NCBI GenBank assembly: GCA_963774945.1
Contig: CAVZHA010000015.1
Span: 1,364,001 to 1,428,000 of the forward strand
Source of the DNA: Trebonia sp963774945
Lineage (GTDB): Bacteria; Actinomycetota; Actinomycetes; Streptosporangiales; Streptosporangiaceae
DNA length: 64,000 nucleotides
Direction of reading: 5' to 3'
Under the pieces are notes generated by a model that worked only from the letters and a program-made list of their open reading frames with translations, was not told where the DNA came from and ran no database searches. Below are positions 55,630-63,690 of this stretch, one piece after another (position 1 is the first letter of the stretch; each line of letters starts with the position of its first letter). Position numbers and translations under genes: made by a program.

Positions 55630-56133
55630 GTGACGTGGACGGCGCCAGAGGTAACCAGGTACGACGGGCCGCAGCCGGAGGGCGAGCGGGCGACCCTGCA
55701 GGAGTTTCTCGACTTCCAGCGGGCGACGCTGCTGCTCAAGTGCGCCGGGCTGACCGGTGAGCAGCTGGCCGAGCGGACGCTGCCGCCATCGGAGTTGTCC
55801 CTGCTCGGGCTGATCCGGCACCTGACCAACGTCGAGCGGATCTGGTTCCGGCAGCGGTTCGCAGACGAGCCGGTCGAGGACGTGTACGAGGTACAGCTCG
55901 CCTTCGAGGAGACCGACCCGACGCGGGCGGCGGCGGACTACGCGCGGCTGACCGAGGAGATCAAGCTGGCCGACGCCGCGGCCGAGAACTCGCCGCTCGA
56001 CGCCACCTTCATGCACCGCGGCGAGCCGCTGACGCTGCGGTTCGTCTACGTGCACATGATCGAGGAGTACGCCCGCCACAACGGGCACGCCGACCTGCTG
56101 CGCGAGCGCATCGACGGCGCCACCGGAGAATAA
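55630..56133 (+). CDS. DinB/DUF664-family protein
   Basis: From GTG 55630 the 168-residue protein reads GERATLQEFLDFQRATLLLK, LTNVERIWFRQRF and FVYVHMIEEYARHNGHADLL, a four-helix DinB-like fold with the metal-type His in LIRHLTN and in the MIEEYARHNGHAD helix. DUF664 members are thiol-dependent-transferase-like enzymes of unknown substrate. The frame is continuous with the upstream TPR ORF, but homology and normal family length support an independent start here. Confidence 0.85.
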   Translation: MTWTAPEVTRYDGPQPEGERATLQEFLDFQRATLLLKCAGLTGEQLAERTLPPSELSLLGLIRHLTNVERIWFRQRFADEPVEDVYEVQLAFEETDPTRAAADYARLTEEIKLADAAAENSPLDATFMHRGEPLTLRFVYVHMIEEYARHNGHADLLRERIDGATGE

Positions 56134-56184
56134 GCGGCAGCGCCGTCGGCCCATGGCCGCTGCCGTCCCGGTAGCCTGCGGGAC

Positions 56185-56558
56185 ATGACGTCACCACGAG
56201 AGCTTGTCTCGGCCTACTGGGCAGCGGCGGAAGCCAGGGACTGGGAGGCCTTCGGCCGTCTGCTCGCCGAGGACGTCTGTATGAGGCGCCCATGTCGCAC
56301 GAGCGCGTTTCCGGTAAGGCCGCCTACCTCCGGTTCAACGCCGACGGGTTCACGACCGACTGGCACCTGACCGTCCAGCGGATCGTGGCCGATGAGAGCA
56401 CCGCCGCGAGCTGGATCGAGATGAACGACGCGGGCGAGACGTACCCGGGCCTGAGCTTCTTCGATATCGCCGATGACCTGATCGTCAAGGTCACCGACTT
56501 CTGGCCCGAGGCGTACGAGCCCCCGGCGGGCCGGGCGCACCTGACCGAGCGGATCTGA
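56185..56558 (+). CDS. SnoaL/NTF2-like protein, frameshifted
   Basis: The first frame gives TSPRELVSAYWAAAEARDWE and AFGRLLAEDVC. One base off near 56280 it continues YEAPMSHERVSGKAAYLRF, FTTDWHLTVQRIVADE and a beta-sheet ending FFDIADDLIVKVTDFWPEAY. The length of 374 bases fits one indel in a 125-residue NTF2-fold protein. Members are small hydrolases, isomerases or ligand-binding proteins; the function here is unknown. It lies 51 bp after the DinB gene. Confidence 0.75.
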
Positions 56559-56580
56559 CGGGGCCTCGCGGCCGGGCCGG

Positions 56581-57083
56581 TCAGGTCGGGGAGCCGGCCG
56601 CGGCGCCGGTCTGCGGGCGGTGTCCCAGCGGGTCAGGGTGCGGTCCCAGTCGAGCGGGACGGTGTAGCCGTCGCCCTGGGCGAGCTCGCTCTCCCAGTCC
56701 TCGACCGGCACCCGCCACAGCACCTCGAACTCGATGCCGCTCGGGTCCTTGGCGTACAGCGACTTGGACAGCCGGTGGTCGCTCTCCCCCACCAGGGCGC
56801 CCGCGTCGACCAGCTTCTGCCTGGTCTCGACCAGCTCCGCCAGCGTGCCGACCTCCCAGGCGAGGTGGTAGAGCCCGACCGACGGACGGCCGTCGGCGTG
56901 CCCGGCGCCGACGTCGAACAGCCCGAGGTCGTGGTCGTTGGCCGATCCCGGGGAACGCAGGAACGCGGCCTGGCCGGGGATCTGCAGGCGGACCTCGAAG
57001 CCGAGCGTCCTGGTGTAGAAGTCGACCTCGCGGTCGAGCCCGTTCACGTAGAGCACGGCGTGGTTGAGGCGGCGGACTGGCAT
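56581..57083 (-). CDS. VOC-family (glyoxalase/extradiol-dioxygenase fold) protein, frameshifted at its end
   Basis: From MPVRRLNHAVLYVNGLDREV (GGGAG 5 bases upstream) two beta-alpha-beta-beta-beta modules follow: FYTRTLGFEVRLQI, SVGLYHLAWEVGTLAELVET and LYAKDPSGIEFEVLWRVP. His 8, His 77 and Glu 124 are placed like VOC metal ligands. A base lost near 56620 extends the open frame to 56214; in the shifted frame the protein ends GHRPQTGAAAGSPT at 56581, the expected length. It converges on the SnoaL-like gene. Confidence 0.8.
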
Positions 57084-57187
57084 GGCGGCTCCCGGTCTAG
57101 TGGCGATCAATCTGGATAATTGATCGCCACCGGCCTTTATTTCTCCGGGAGCCCGTGAGGCTACGGGGATGTACCCCGAGCCGGCTG

Positions 57188-57379
57188 CTACCGGCCGCGC
57201 TCGCGGGAGCGGATCGCCTTAATACGGCGCCGCTGGCCCTTGTCCAGGGCCAGGTAGCCGCCGACGGGGATCGCGGCGGCGATGACGATGATCGCGATCG
57301 CGGCCCACGCTGGCAGAATGGCCAAGAGGATCAGCCCGAGAACGATCCCGGCGATCCCGACCTTCATGCTCGGTGTCAT
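57188..57379 (-). CDS. Small two-helix membrane protein
   Basis: The 63-residue product starts MTPSMKVGIAGIVLGLILLA (ATG 57394 is an alternative), has two helices (IVLGLILLAILPAW, AIAIIVIAAAIPVGGYLAL) and a strongly basic tail (DKGQRRRIKAIRSRERGR), so the C-terminus is cytoplasmic. No family function is known. It is divergent from the HhH-GPD gene. Confidence 0.6.
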   Translation of the reverse strand: MTPSMKVGIAGIVLGLILLAILPAWAAIAIIVIAAAIPVGGYLALDKGQRRRIKAIRSRERGR

Positions 57380-57449
57380 GATGACTCCATCCATCCGGGC
57401 TATCCGACCCAGCCACGTCCAGCTTAGCCGTTAACCCTGGAGGACCGAC

Positions 57450-58031
57450 GTGCCGATCTCGTTGCCGGTCGACGATGAGGCCAACGAACTGCTGACGCGC
57501 AGCGCGCTCGCGCTGCTAATCGCGATGCTACTCGATCAGCAGATCCCGTTGGAACGGGCCTTTAGCGCGCCGCGTGATCTCTGGGCTCGGCTCGGGCACG
57601 AGCCGAGCGCCGAGGAGCTGGCCGACTACAACCCGGAGGAGCTGGTGGTGAAGTTCGGCGAGCGGCCGGCCCTGCACCGGTTCCCGAAGTCGATGGCGGC
57701 GCGAACCCAGGAGCTGGCCCGGCTGATCGTCTCCGACTACGGCGGGGACCCGGCCGCGATCTGGACGACCGCGACCTCGGGGGCGGAGCTGCTGCAGCGG
57801 GTGGGGGCGCTGCCCGGGTTCGGCCAGCAGAAGGCGAAGATCTTCGTGGCCCTGCTGGGCAAGCAGCTCGGGGTGCGGCCGCCGGGGTGGCGGGAGGCGG
57901 CGGGCAGCTACGGCGCGGACGGTACATATCTGTCGGTAGCGGACATCGTCGACGACGAGTCGCTCGGCCGGGTCCGGTCCTACAAGCTGGCGCTGAAGGC
58001 CGCCGCCAAGGCCAAGGCGGCCGACGGCTAG
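57450..58031 (+). CDS. HhH-GPD-type base-excision DNA repair protein
   Basis: GTG 57450 follows GGAGG. The 193-residue protein has the helix-hairpin-helix GPD layout: LLIAMLLDQQIPLERAFSAP (substrate-entry helices) and the HhH motif LQRVGALPGFGQQKAKIFVA. The aspartate usually found after the hairpin lies in the family's variant position (SVADIVDDES). It belongs to the actinobacterial group of small HhH-GPD proteins thought to excise damaged bases, although glycosylase activity is not shown. It appears monocistronic. Confidence 0.85.
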   Translation: MPISLPVDDEANELLTRSALALLIAMLLDQQIPLERAFSAPRDLWARLGHEPSAEELADYNPEELVVKFGERPALHRFPKSMAARTQELARLIVSDYGGDPAAIWTTATSGAELLQRVGALPGFGQQKAKIFVALLGKQLGVRPPGWREAAGSYGADGTYLSVADIVDDESLGRVRSYKLALKAAAKAKAADG

Positions 58032-58103
58032 CCGACCGCCGACGAGGACGTGACCGGTGCCGGGAGGTTGCCTCTGCGGTGGGCGGATAGCAGGCGCCGG
58101 CGG

Positions 58104-59384
58104 TCAGAAGGCGATCGCCCCCGGCTCGGGGCCCAGGTAGTTGTTGCGCTGAACGTTGAGCGGGGTGAACTTGCCCGGCGTGAGCACGCCGACGGTGACG
58201 GTGGGGGTGTTGCCCTTGCCGTAGACCGCGATCACCCCGATCGCGCTGGCGGCGGACCTGGCCCAGATGACCCAGGCCTCGGCGGTCGCGCAGAGGCCCT
58301 GGTCGCGGTACAGGAAGCCGGCCAGCTTGCCGGTCGAAACCGGGTAGCGGGCGAACCCGGCCTTGGGCGCGGTGCACCCGCCGCCCGGGGCGTACGAGTT
58401 CACGCCGCAGATCGTCGTCGTGCCGTCCGACGTCAGCATCACCGCGCAATTCTGCAAGGCGTCCGCTAGCGCGAGCACCGGGCGGCTGTCGGCGATCAGA
58501 TCGGCGCCCGGGTCGGTCACGTTCAGCGTGCGCTCGTAGGCCGGCGTGGTGAACCAGGAGAACAGGAACCCGAGCGTTCGGCCGTCGGCCGTCCAGGTCA
58601 GGTTGACCTCGTTGTCGGGGAAGGCCGCGCCGGAGATGCTCAACGCCTCGTCGCGGACTGCGGGGGTGGTCCAGGTGCGGAGCGCCTGCCCGGTCGCAAG
58701 CGAGTACGTCCGCAGCGTGAACGGCCCGTGCGGGCCGCCGCTCAGCACCTTGTTCGCCCCCTCGGTTGAGAACGACCCGTAGGGCTGGAAGAAGACGGCC
58801 AGCTCGCTCGCGTCGGGGGACAGCGCGAGACCGTCGACCTGGTCGGCCCCGGGCAGGGTGGCGATCGGCAGCGGGGTGAGCTGGGTCGGGTTCGAGGCGC
58901 CGGGGTTGACGCGGAGCAGGTACCAGGCGTGGGTGCCGTTGCCGTCGGCCTGGGTGTCAAGGACGAACGTGCGATCGTCGGCGGCGGCGGTCACGCCGAC
59001 GAACGTGACGTTCCCCGGCGGGCTCACCGTGGCGACCACCGCGCCGGTGCGGTCGTCGCCGACGGTCACCGCGTTGGGCCCGGTGATCTCGGCGTAGTAC
59101 TCGGGAACGGTCTTCTCGATCGCCACGATCGCGGGCGAGACGGCGGGCGAAGTAGCGGGAACCGGCGTCGGGCCGGCCGAGTTGCGAGTCAGCACCAGCG
59201 TGACGGCGAGCGCGATGACCACCGCGGCGGCGGCGACCGGGGCCAGCCAGCCGACCCAGCGCCGCGGCGGCGGCGCGAACGGCACCCGGAGCGGCCGGTC
59301 GGCGGGCAGCTCGAGCGGGCGGATGTCGGTCACCAGGTCCGCCCGCGCCCTGGTGGCGGTGCGGACACGGTCTTCGACGGTCAT
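58104..59384 (-). CDS. Single-pass membrane partner of the SigE-type sigma factor (WD40-like extracellular domain)
   Basis: A cytoplasmic N-terminus of about 48 residues precedes one helix (LAPVAAAAVVIALAVTLVLT) and a beta-propeller-like exterior with repeated strand motifs (VDGLALSPDASELAVFFQP, LTWTADGRTLGFLFSWF) and several Cys. Its start overlaps the sigma-factor stop as ATGA. This layout is common for genes following SigE-family sigma factors and suggests an anti-sigma or signal-input role. A zinc anti-sigma motif is not visible, so this is inferred from position. Confidence 0.75.
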   Translation of the reverse strand: MTVEDRVRTATRARADLVTDIRPLELPADRPLRVPFAPPPRRWVGWLAPVAAAAVVIALAVTLVLTRNSAGPTPVPATSPAVSPAIVAIEKTVPEYYAEITGPNAVTVGDDRTGAVVATVSPPGNVTFVGVTAAADDRTFVLDTQADGNGTHAWYLLRVNPGASNPTQLTPLPIATLPGADQVDGLALSPDASELAVFFQPYGSFSTEGANKVLSGGPHGPFTLRTYSLATGQALRTWTTPAVRDEALSISGAAFPDNEVNLTWTADGRTLGFLFSWFTTPAYERTLNVTDPGADLIADSRPVLALADALQNCAVMLTSDGTTTICGVNSYAPGGGCTAPKAGFARYPVSTGKLAGFLYRDQGLCATAEAWVIWARSAASAIGVIAVYGKGNTPTVTVGVLTPGKFTPLNVQRNNYLGPEPGAIAF

Positions 59385-59917
59385 TGCTCCTCCTCCTTGA
59401 GCAGGCGGGCCAGGGCGGCGAGGCCGCGGGAGGTCGCCGACTTGACCGTGCCCTTGCTGACTTGCATCGCCTGGGCGGCCTGGTCCTCGGTCATGTCGAG
59501 GTAGTAGCGGAGCGCCACCGCCTCGCGCTGGCGGGCGGGCAGCGTCCGGAGCGCCGCCAGCACCTCGCGGTTGGCCTCGCCGATGAGCGCGCTCGCCTCG
59601 GCCGACTCGATATCGTCGGGAGCAGCCAGCGGGGCGGCCAGGGTGTCGTGACGGGATTTGGCCCGGTGCACCATCCGGCAGCCGTTGAGCACGCTGGACC
59701 GGGCGTAGGCCAGCGCCCGGTCCGGGTCCTTGAGCGCGGGCCAGCGCCGGTAGAGGCCGAGGAAGGCATCCTGCACCACGTCCTCGGCGGTCGGCTGGTC
59801 GCCGACCATGAGCACCGCCAGCCGGACCAGTCCAAGCGCGTGCGCCTGGTACAGCGCCGTCACCTGCTGCCGCGCCGTGTCAGGGGCGGGGCCCCGCACC
59901 GGCGTCAATCGTTCCAC
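59381..59917 (-). CDS. ECF RNA polymerase sigma factor, SigE family
   Basis: The 178-residue protein has sigma region 2 (VTALYQAHALGLVRLAVLMV, then AEDVVQDAFLGLYRRWPALK) and region 4 (LRTLPARQREAVALRYYLDM, then QAMQVSKGTVKSATSRGLAA). This is the SigE-family actinobacterial ECF pattern, also called SigE70-type. It recruits RNA polymerase to its own regulon; the signal probably comes through the coupled membrane protein. The upstream region contains a 23-bp tandem repeat. Confidence 0.9.
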   Translation of the reverse strand: MERLTPVRGPAPDTARQQVTALYQAHALGLVRLAVLMVGDQPTAEDVVQDAFLGLYRRWPALKDPDRALAYARSSVLNGCRMVHRAKSRHDTLAAPLAAPDDIESAEASALIGEANREVLAALRTLPARQREAVALRYYLDMTEDQAAQAMQVSKGTVKSATSRGLAALARLLKEEEQ

Positions 59918-60378
59918 ATATCAAAGATGCACCGGCGGCCGGAAGGTTGCCTGCGGACAGGCATCCTTGGGCTTAGCTGTCGCGCGGCGAATTGATGGGC
60001 TAGCCGGCGGCGGCTTGATGGGCTGGTCGGCGGCGGCTTGATGGGCCAGCCGGAGCGGCTTGATGGGCTGGTCGGCGGCGGCTTGATGGGCTGGCCGGCG
60101 GCGGCTCCCGGCGGTGTCCCCGTGGTGGCGGGCGAGGGTCATGAGGCGGCTGTGGCGGAGGCGGGCGAGCCGGCCGGGGCGGAAGGCGTGATTGTGTTCC
60201 GTTGGGGGGCTCGGTTTCCGGCCGCAGGCGTCATCGTGTTCCGTTGGGGGCGCTATACGACCCGAAGTGCACACCTTAAGCCCTATGTCCGATCTGCTCG
60301 TTGGGCGTGGTGACGATGAGGACGGTGTGTCGATGCCCGGCCGCCGTCGGCTGCCTTGCCGATGAGGGCCACCCCCGA
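59918..60378. other. Gap rich in tandem repeats
   Basis: Besides the 23-bp repeat at 59992, the motif GTGTTCCGTTGGGGG occurs twice (about 60193 and 60235). Open frames here are translations of repeats and show no domain. The sigma-factor promoter should lie within the first 100 bp. Confidence 0.4.
59992..60106. repeat. 23-bp tandem repeat, five units
   Basis: TTGATGGGC starts recur at 59992, 60015, 60038, 60060 and 60083, with the body GGTCGGCGGCGGC. The period is 23 with one 22-bp unit, so it is not coding-like. It lies about 75 bp upstream of the sigma-factor start. Confidence 0.8.
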
Positions 60379-61016
60379 CTAGGCGGGGATGACGAGGGCG
60401 GCGGCGGCGATCACGGCGGCGGCCGCCAGCACCCGCAGCAGCGCCGCGCCGGCGCCGGGGGTCGCGGCCGGGATCATCGCGAAGCCGGCCCCCAGCGCGA
60501 GCAGGCAGGCGCCGACCGCCAGCACCTTCGCGTGGCGGCGGAGGACCACGGCCGGGTCCGCCCCCGATTCGGCGATGTGGGTGACGAGCAGGTAGGCGGT
60601 CAGGGCGGCCCCGAGCGCGGCGGTGGGCCACGGGCGGGCCGCGTGCTGCACCTCGAGCCAGAGCACGGCCAGGACCGCGATCTCCTCCCAGGCGACCGTT
60701 CGCAGCAGAGCCAGGAAGTTCAGCCAGGCCCGCTGGTAGCCGGACAGGAAGTACGCGCCCTCAGGCTCGGGGACGTCGGCCAGCGCGAGCCGGAGGCCGC
60801 CGGCGGTCACCGTGGTGATCGCGACGATCAGCGCGATCGTCGCCCAGCCGCTGTGCCCGAGCGGCGCCGCCGACCAGGCGACGCAGGCGGCGCCGAGCAG
60901 CACGGCCGCCAGTCGCGGTCCCGCCAGCGACAGCAGGCCGCCCCGTTGGGTGGCGGCGGGCCTGGCTCGGGGGGTGCGGCGGGGGCGTCGAGCGCGGAGG
61001 CGTCGGCGGCGGTCAT
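60379..61016 (-). CDS. Polytopic membrane protein at the end of the MoxR/DUF58 operon, frameshifted
   Basis: The start MTAADASALDAPAAPPEPGP (ATG 61016) and the rest (LLSLAGPRLAAVLLGAACVA to the stop) are one base apart; the break is near 60945. Five hydrophobic helices can be counted (for example ATIALIVAITTVTAGGLRLA, AALGAALTAYLLVTHIA). Proteins in this position after DUF58 are often uncharacterised membrane partners. The start overlaps the preceding mini-ORF stop as ATGA, so translation is coupled to the chain of tiny ORFs upstream. Confidence 0.68.
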
Positions 61017-61075
61017 CGGCCGGTCACCTGCCCTTCCGTCTCGGCCGACACGGCGGGGTCGTCGGTGGCGATCAT
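61013..61075 (-). CDS. 20-codon mini-ORF, repeat copy 1
   Basis: It encodes MIATDDPAVSAETEGQVTGR and stops at TGA 61013, which overlaps the ATG of the membrane-protein gene. An AGGTG lies 8 bases upstream of that ATG. Its own ATG overlaps the stop of copy 2. Whether the peptide is stable is unknown; it may only transmit ribosomes. Confidence 0.5.
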   Translation of the reverse strand: MIATDDPAVSAETEGQVTGR

Positions 61076-61134
61076 CGGCCGGTCACCTGCCCTTCCGTCT
61101 CGGCCGACACGGCGGGGTCGTCGGTGGCGATCAT
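61072..61134 (-). CDS. 20-codon mini-ORF, repeat copy 2
   Basis: Its DNA and peptide are identical to copy 1. It begins at ATG 61134, overlapping the 41-codon ORF stop, and ends at TGA 61072, overlapping the start of copy 1. The same ribosome-site sequence precedes each ATG. Confidence 0.5.
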   Translation of the reverse strand: MIATDDPAVSAETEGQVTGR

Positions 61135-61256
61135 CGGCCGGTCACCTGCCCTTCCGTCTCGGCCGACAGGCGGGGTCGTCGGCGGCGGTCGTCGGGCACC
61201 GCGGCCGGCCTTCGGGTCTTGGCCGGCCCGAGGGCGGCCGCGCGGGATGCGGTCAT
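61131..61256 (-). CDS. 41-codon mini-ORF linking DUF58 to the repeats
   Basis: It starts at ATG 61256, overlapping the DUF58 stop (ATGA 61253-61256), reads MTASRAAALGPAKTRRP and ends SAETEGQVTGR, the same last 11 residues as the 20-codon ORFs. It probably represents the original start of the downstream gene, cut short when a repeat copy was inserted and lost one base. Confidence 0.45.
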   Translation of the reverse strand: MTASRAAALGPAKTRRPAAVPDDRRRRPRLSAETEGQVTGR

Positions 61257-62692
61257 CGGCGGGTCACCAGGGGGCGGCGGGTGTACGGGGCGAGCGGGAG
61301 GTCGAGCGGGGTGATGCCATCCCAGCCGACGACCGGGACGCCGAGCTCGCGCAGCGAGAAGCGGATCGCCTGCTGCTCGAGGTGCCAGATGCGGCGGGCG
61401 GCGTTGTCGGCGAAGGCGCGGCGGCGGGGCGGCTCGGCGTTGAGCACGTCCACCACGATCAGCGTGAAGCCGCGTTCGCGCATGTCGCGCACCGCCTCCA
61501 CGAACCGGCCGTCGAGCAGCGGCGAGAAGGCGACCACGAGCGCGCCGGGCGGGAGCGCGGCCCGGGGCAGGCGGCTGAACGAGGCCCCCCGGGCGAACCC
61601 GGTGTCGGACCGCAGCAGCGAATCGACGATCCGGTAGAACTGGCGACGGCCGAGGGACGGGGCCAGCCACTGCGCGCCGCCCCACTGGTAGATGATCACG
61701 CCCACCCGGTCGCGGGCGGCCAGGTAGGCCCGGGCGGCGCCGGACGCGCCGCGCAGCCCGAGGTCGAGCGCGGACCGGCCGGGCTCGCCGACGTCCGAGG
61801 TCGCGTCCACCAGCAGCACCACGTCCTGCGAGCGCTCGGCCGCGAACGTGTTCACCTGGAGGCGGCCGAGGCGGGTCGAGGCGGGCCAGTTGATCGCCCG
61901 CTGGCGGTCGCCGGGGACGTACTCGCGGACGCCGGTGAACTCGGTGCCGTCGCCCGGCACCCGGGCCCGGTGCTCGCCCAGCCGGTTCGGCAGCTTGCTG
62001 AGCACGACCTCGGTCCGCTGCACGGCCGGGGACGGGTAGCAGTCGATGGCGGGGAGGGCGAGCGCGACCCGGCCTTCGGCCAGCCGCCAGCGGTCATGGA
62101 CGGTGAGGGTGATGGTGCCGAGCTCCCGCTTGCCCCAGCGGTCGATCGCGAACGTGAACCGGGCCGCCTGGCCGTTGGCGGCGGTGGCGCTGCCGGGCTC
62201 GATGCCGCGGCCGGGCTCGAACGCCCACCGGGCGTCGATGCCGCCGCTCGCGGCTCCCGCGTTCCCGGCGGCGCTGGCAGTCTCCGCAACGCCGGCAGAC
62301 CCGGTGGCGCCAGCGGCCTCGTCAGCCCCGTCAGCTCCGGAGATGACGACGTCGACCGCGGCCGGCTCGCCCTCGTTGATGCGGGTCGAGGTGAGGCCGA
62401 CCCGGACCGTGAGCCGTCCGGGCAGGCCGCCGTGGGTCGCGCGGCCCGCGCCGAGCAGCAGCAGCGCGGGCCCGGCGAGGCCGGCCAGCTCGGGGCGGCG
62501 GAAGGCGACCGCCAGCAGCAGGCCGGCCGCCGCCAGCGTCAGCAGGCGGCGGGCATGCCTCGACGGCCGCCACCTGACGTCGATCTCGTCCGCCCTTACC
62601 TGGGACGACGGTCCGAGGCTGGCCGGGGATGAGGGAGCGCCGGGCGGTTCCAGAGCCGGCCGGGACCGTTCGATATCAGCGATTGCGGTCAC
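61253..62692 (-). CDS. DUF58 domain protein
   Basis: After a basic N-terminus and two adjacent hydrophobic helices (LLTLAAAGLLLAVAF, LAGLAGPALLLLGAG) comes a beta-rich domain with an Ala/Gly-rich insertion (about residues 120-150). The DUF58 core follows: GTEFTGVREYVPGDRQRAIN, WPASTRLGRLQVNTF and the vWA-like DVVLLVDATSDVG with the start of a MIDAS motif. DUF58 proteins act with MoxR ATPases, probably in folding or metal insertion of exported partners. GTG 62692 overlaps the MoxR stop as GTGA. Confidence 0.9.
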   Translation of the reverse strand: MTAIADIERSRPALEPPGAPSSPASLGPSSQVRADEIDVRWRPSRHARRLLTLAAAGLLLAVAFRRPELAGLAGPALLLLGAGRATHGGLPGRLTVRVGLTSTRINEGEPAAVDVVISGADGADEAAGATGSAGVAETASAAGNAGAASGGIDARWAFEPGRGIEPGSATAANGQAARFTFAIDRWGKRELGTITLTVHDRWRLAEGRVALALPAIDCYPSPAVQRTEVVLSKLPNRLGEHRARVPGDGTEFTGVREYVPGDRQRAINWPASTRLGRLQVNTFAAERSQDVVLLVDATSDVGEPGRSALDLGLRGASGAARAYLAARDRVGVIIYQWGGAQWLAPSLGRRQFYRIVDSLLRSDTGFARGASFSRLPRAALPPGALVVAFSPLLDGRFVEAVRDMRERGFTLIVVDVLNAEPPRRRAFADNAARRIWHLEQQAIRFSLRELGVPVVGWDGITPLDLPLAPYTRRPLVTRR

Positions 62693-63690
62693 CGGGCGAC
62701 GGCGCCGGCCCGGGCACCGCCCGCGCCGGAGCGGACGGTCGGATCGGTCTTCGGGGTGGGGACGGCGGCCAGCAGCCGCGCGACCACGTCGTCGGCCGAG
62801 ACCTGGCGGACCCAGAGCTCGGGGCGGAGCGTGATCCGGTGCGCGAGGGCGGGCACCGCGACCTGCTTGATGTCGTCGGGGACGACGTAGTCGCGCTGGT
62901 GCAGCAGCGCCTGGCCGCGGGCGAGCTGGACCAGCGCGAGGCCGCCGCGGGGGCTGGCGCCGACCTGGATCTGCGGGTCCTTGCGGGTCGCGGTGACGAT
63001 CGCGATCACGTAGTCGAGCAGGTCATCGCTGATCTCGACCCGCTCGAGCGACTCGCGCATCGCCAGCAGGCCCGCCGCGTCGGTGACCGGGGTGAGCGCG
63101 ACCGCCTCCTGCGCCCGGTCGACCCGCCTGCGCAGCATGTCGGTCTCGTCGTTCTTGGTCAGGTAGCCGAGGCGCAGCCGCATCAGGAACCGGTCGAGCT
63201 GCGCCTCGGGCAGCTCGTAGGTGCCCTCGTACTCGATCGGGTTGTCGGTCGCGAGCACCACGAACGGCTCCGGCAGCCGCCGCGACTGGCCGTCGACGCT
63301 GACCTGGCCCTCGCCCATCGCCTCGAGCAGCGCGGCCTGGGTCTTGGGGGGCGTGCGGTTGATCTCGTCCGCCAGCAGCAGCTGGGTGAAGACCGGGCCG
63401 GGGCGGAACACCATCTCCCCGTTGCGCTGGTCGTAGAGCGGCGCGCCGACCACGTCCGACGGGAGCAGGTCGGGGGTGAACTGGATGCGGGCGAAGTCGA
63501 GGCCGAGCACGCTCGCGAACGACCGCGCGATCAGCGTCTTGCCCAGGCCGGGCAGGTCCTCGAGGAGCACGTGGCCGCCGGCCAGGATGCCGATCAGCAC
63601 CAGCTCGAGGGTGCGTCGGCGGCCGACCACGGCCTTGTCGAGCTCGTCGAGGATCGCGGCGGCCTGCCGCGCGGTCTCTTCCGGAGTCAC
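62689..63690 (-). CDS. MoxR-family AAA+ ATPase
   Basis: The 333-residue protein has a helical N-terminus (AILDELDKAVVGRRRTLELV), Walker A EDLPGLGKT near residue 45, RIQFTPDLLPSDVVGAPLYD, Walker B LLLADEINRTPPKTQAALLE, sensor 1 VLATDNPIEYEGTYELPEAQ, the arginine finger in DRFLMRL and the C-terminal lid. The full set of MoxR signatures is present. GTG 63690 overlaps the upstream stop as GTGA. MoxR proteins are chaperone-like and work with the adjacent DUF58 protein. Confidence 0.94.
   Translation of the reverse strand: MTPEETARQAAAILDELDKAVVGRRRTLELVLIGILAGGHVLLEDLPGLGKTLIARSFASVLGLDFARIQFTPDLLPSDVVGAPLYDQRNGEMVFRPGPVFTQLLLADEINRTPPKTQAALLEAMGEGQVSVDGQSRRLPEPFVVLATDNPIEYEGTYELPEAQLDRFLMRLRLGYLTKNDETDMLRRRVDRAQEAVALTPVTDAAGLLAMRESLERVEISDDLLDYVIAIVTATRKDPQIQVGASPRGGLALVQLARGQALLHQRDYVVPDDIKQVAVPALAHRITLRPELWVRQVSADDVVARLLAAVPTPKTDPTVRSGAGGARAGAVAR

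Larger units (their letters stand above)
61013..61189. repeat. 59-bp direct repeat, three copies
   Basis: CGGTCACCTGCCCTTCCGTC recurs at 61021, 61080 and 61139, giving an exact 59-bp period. Copies 1 and 2 are identical. Copy 3 has lost one base at GACAGG and changed CAT to CGT at its far end, so it no longer supplies an ATG there. Confidence 0.92.

Noticed and set aside
54496..56133. TPR-DinB fusion protein
   Set aside because: Both halves are separate families of normal length, and the join is a 17-bp tandem repeat. GTG 55630 gives a complete DUF664 protein.
56214..57110. 298-residue VOC protein
   Set aside because: The C-terminal 120 residues are antisense to the SnoaL-like gene. A one-base shift restores a normal VOC end at 56581.
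61013..61189. CRISPR array
   Set aside because: The 59-bp units are contiguous with no spacers, so this is a direct tandem repeat and not a repeat-spacer array. No cas genes are present.
60812..62632. Plus-strand 606-codon open frame
   Set aside because: It is antisense to DUF58 and crosses the 59-bp repeat; composition and lack of domains mark it as a shadow.
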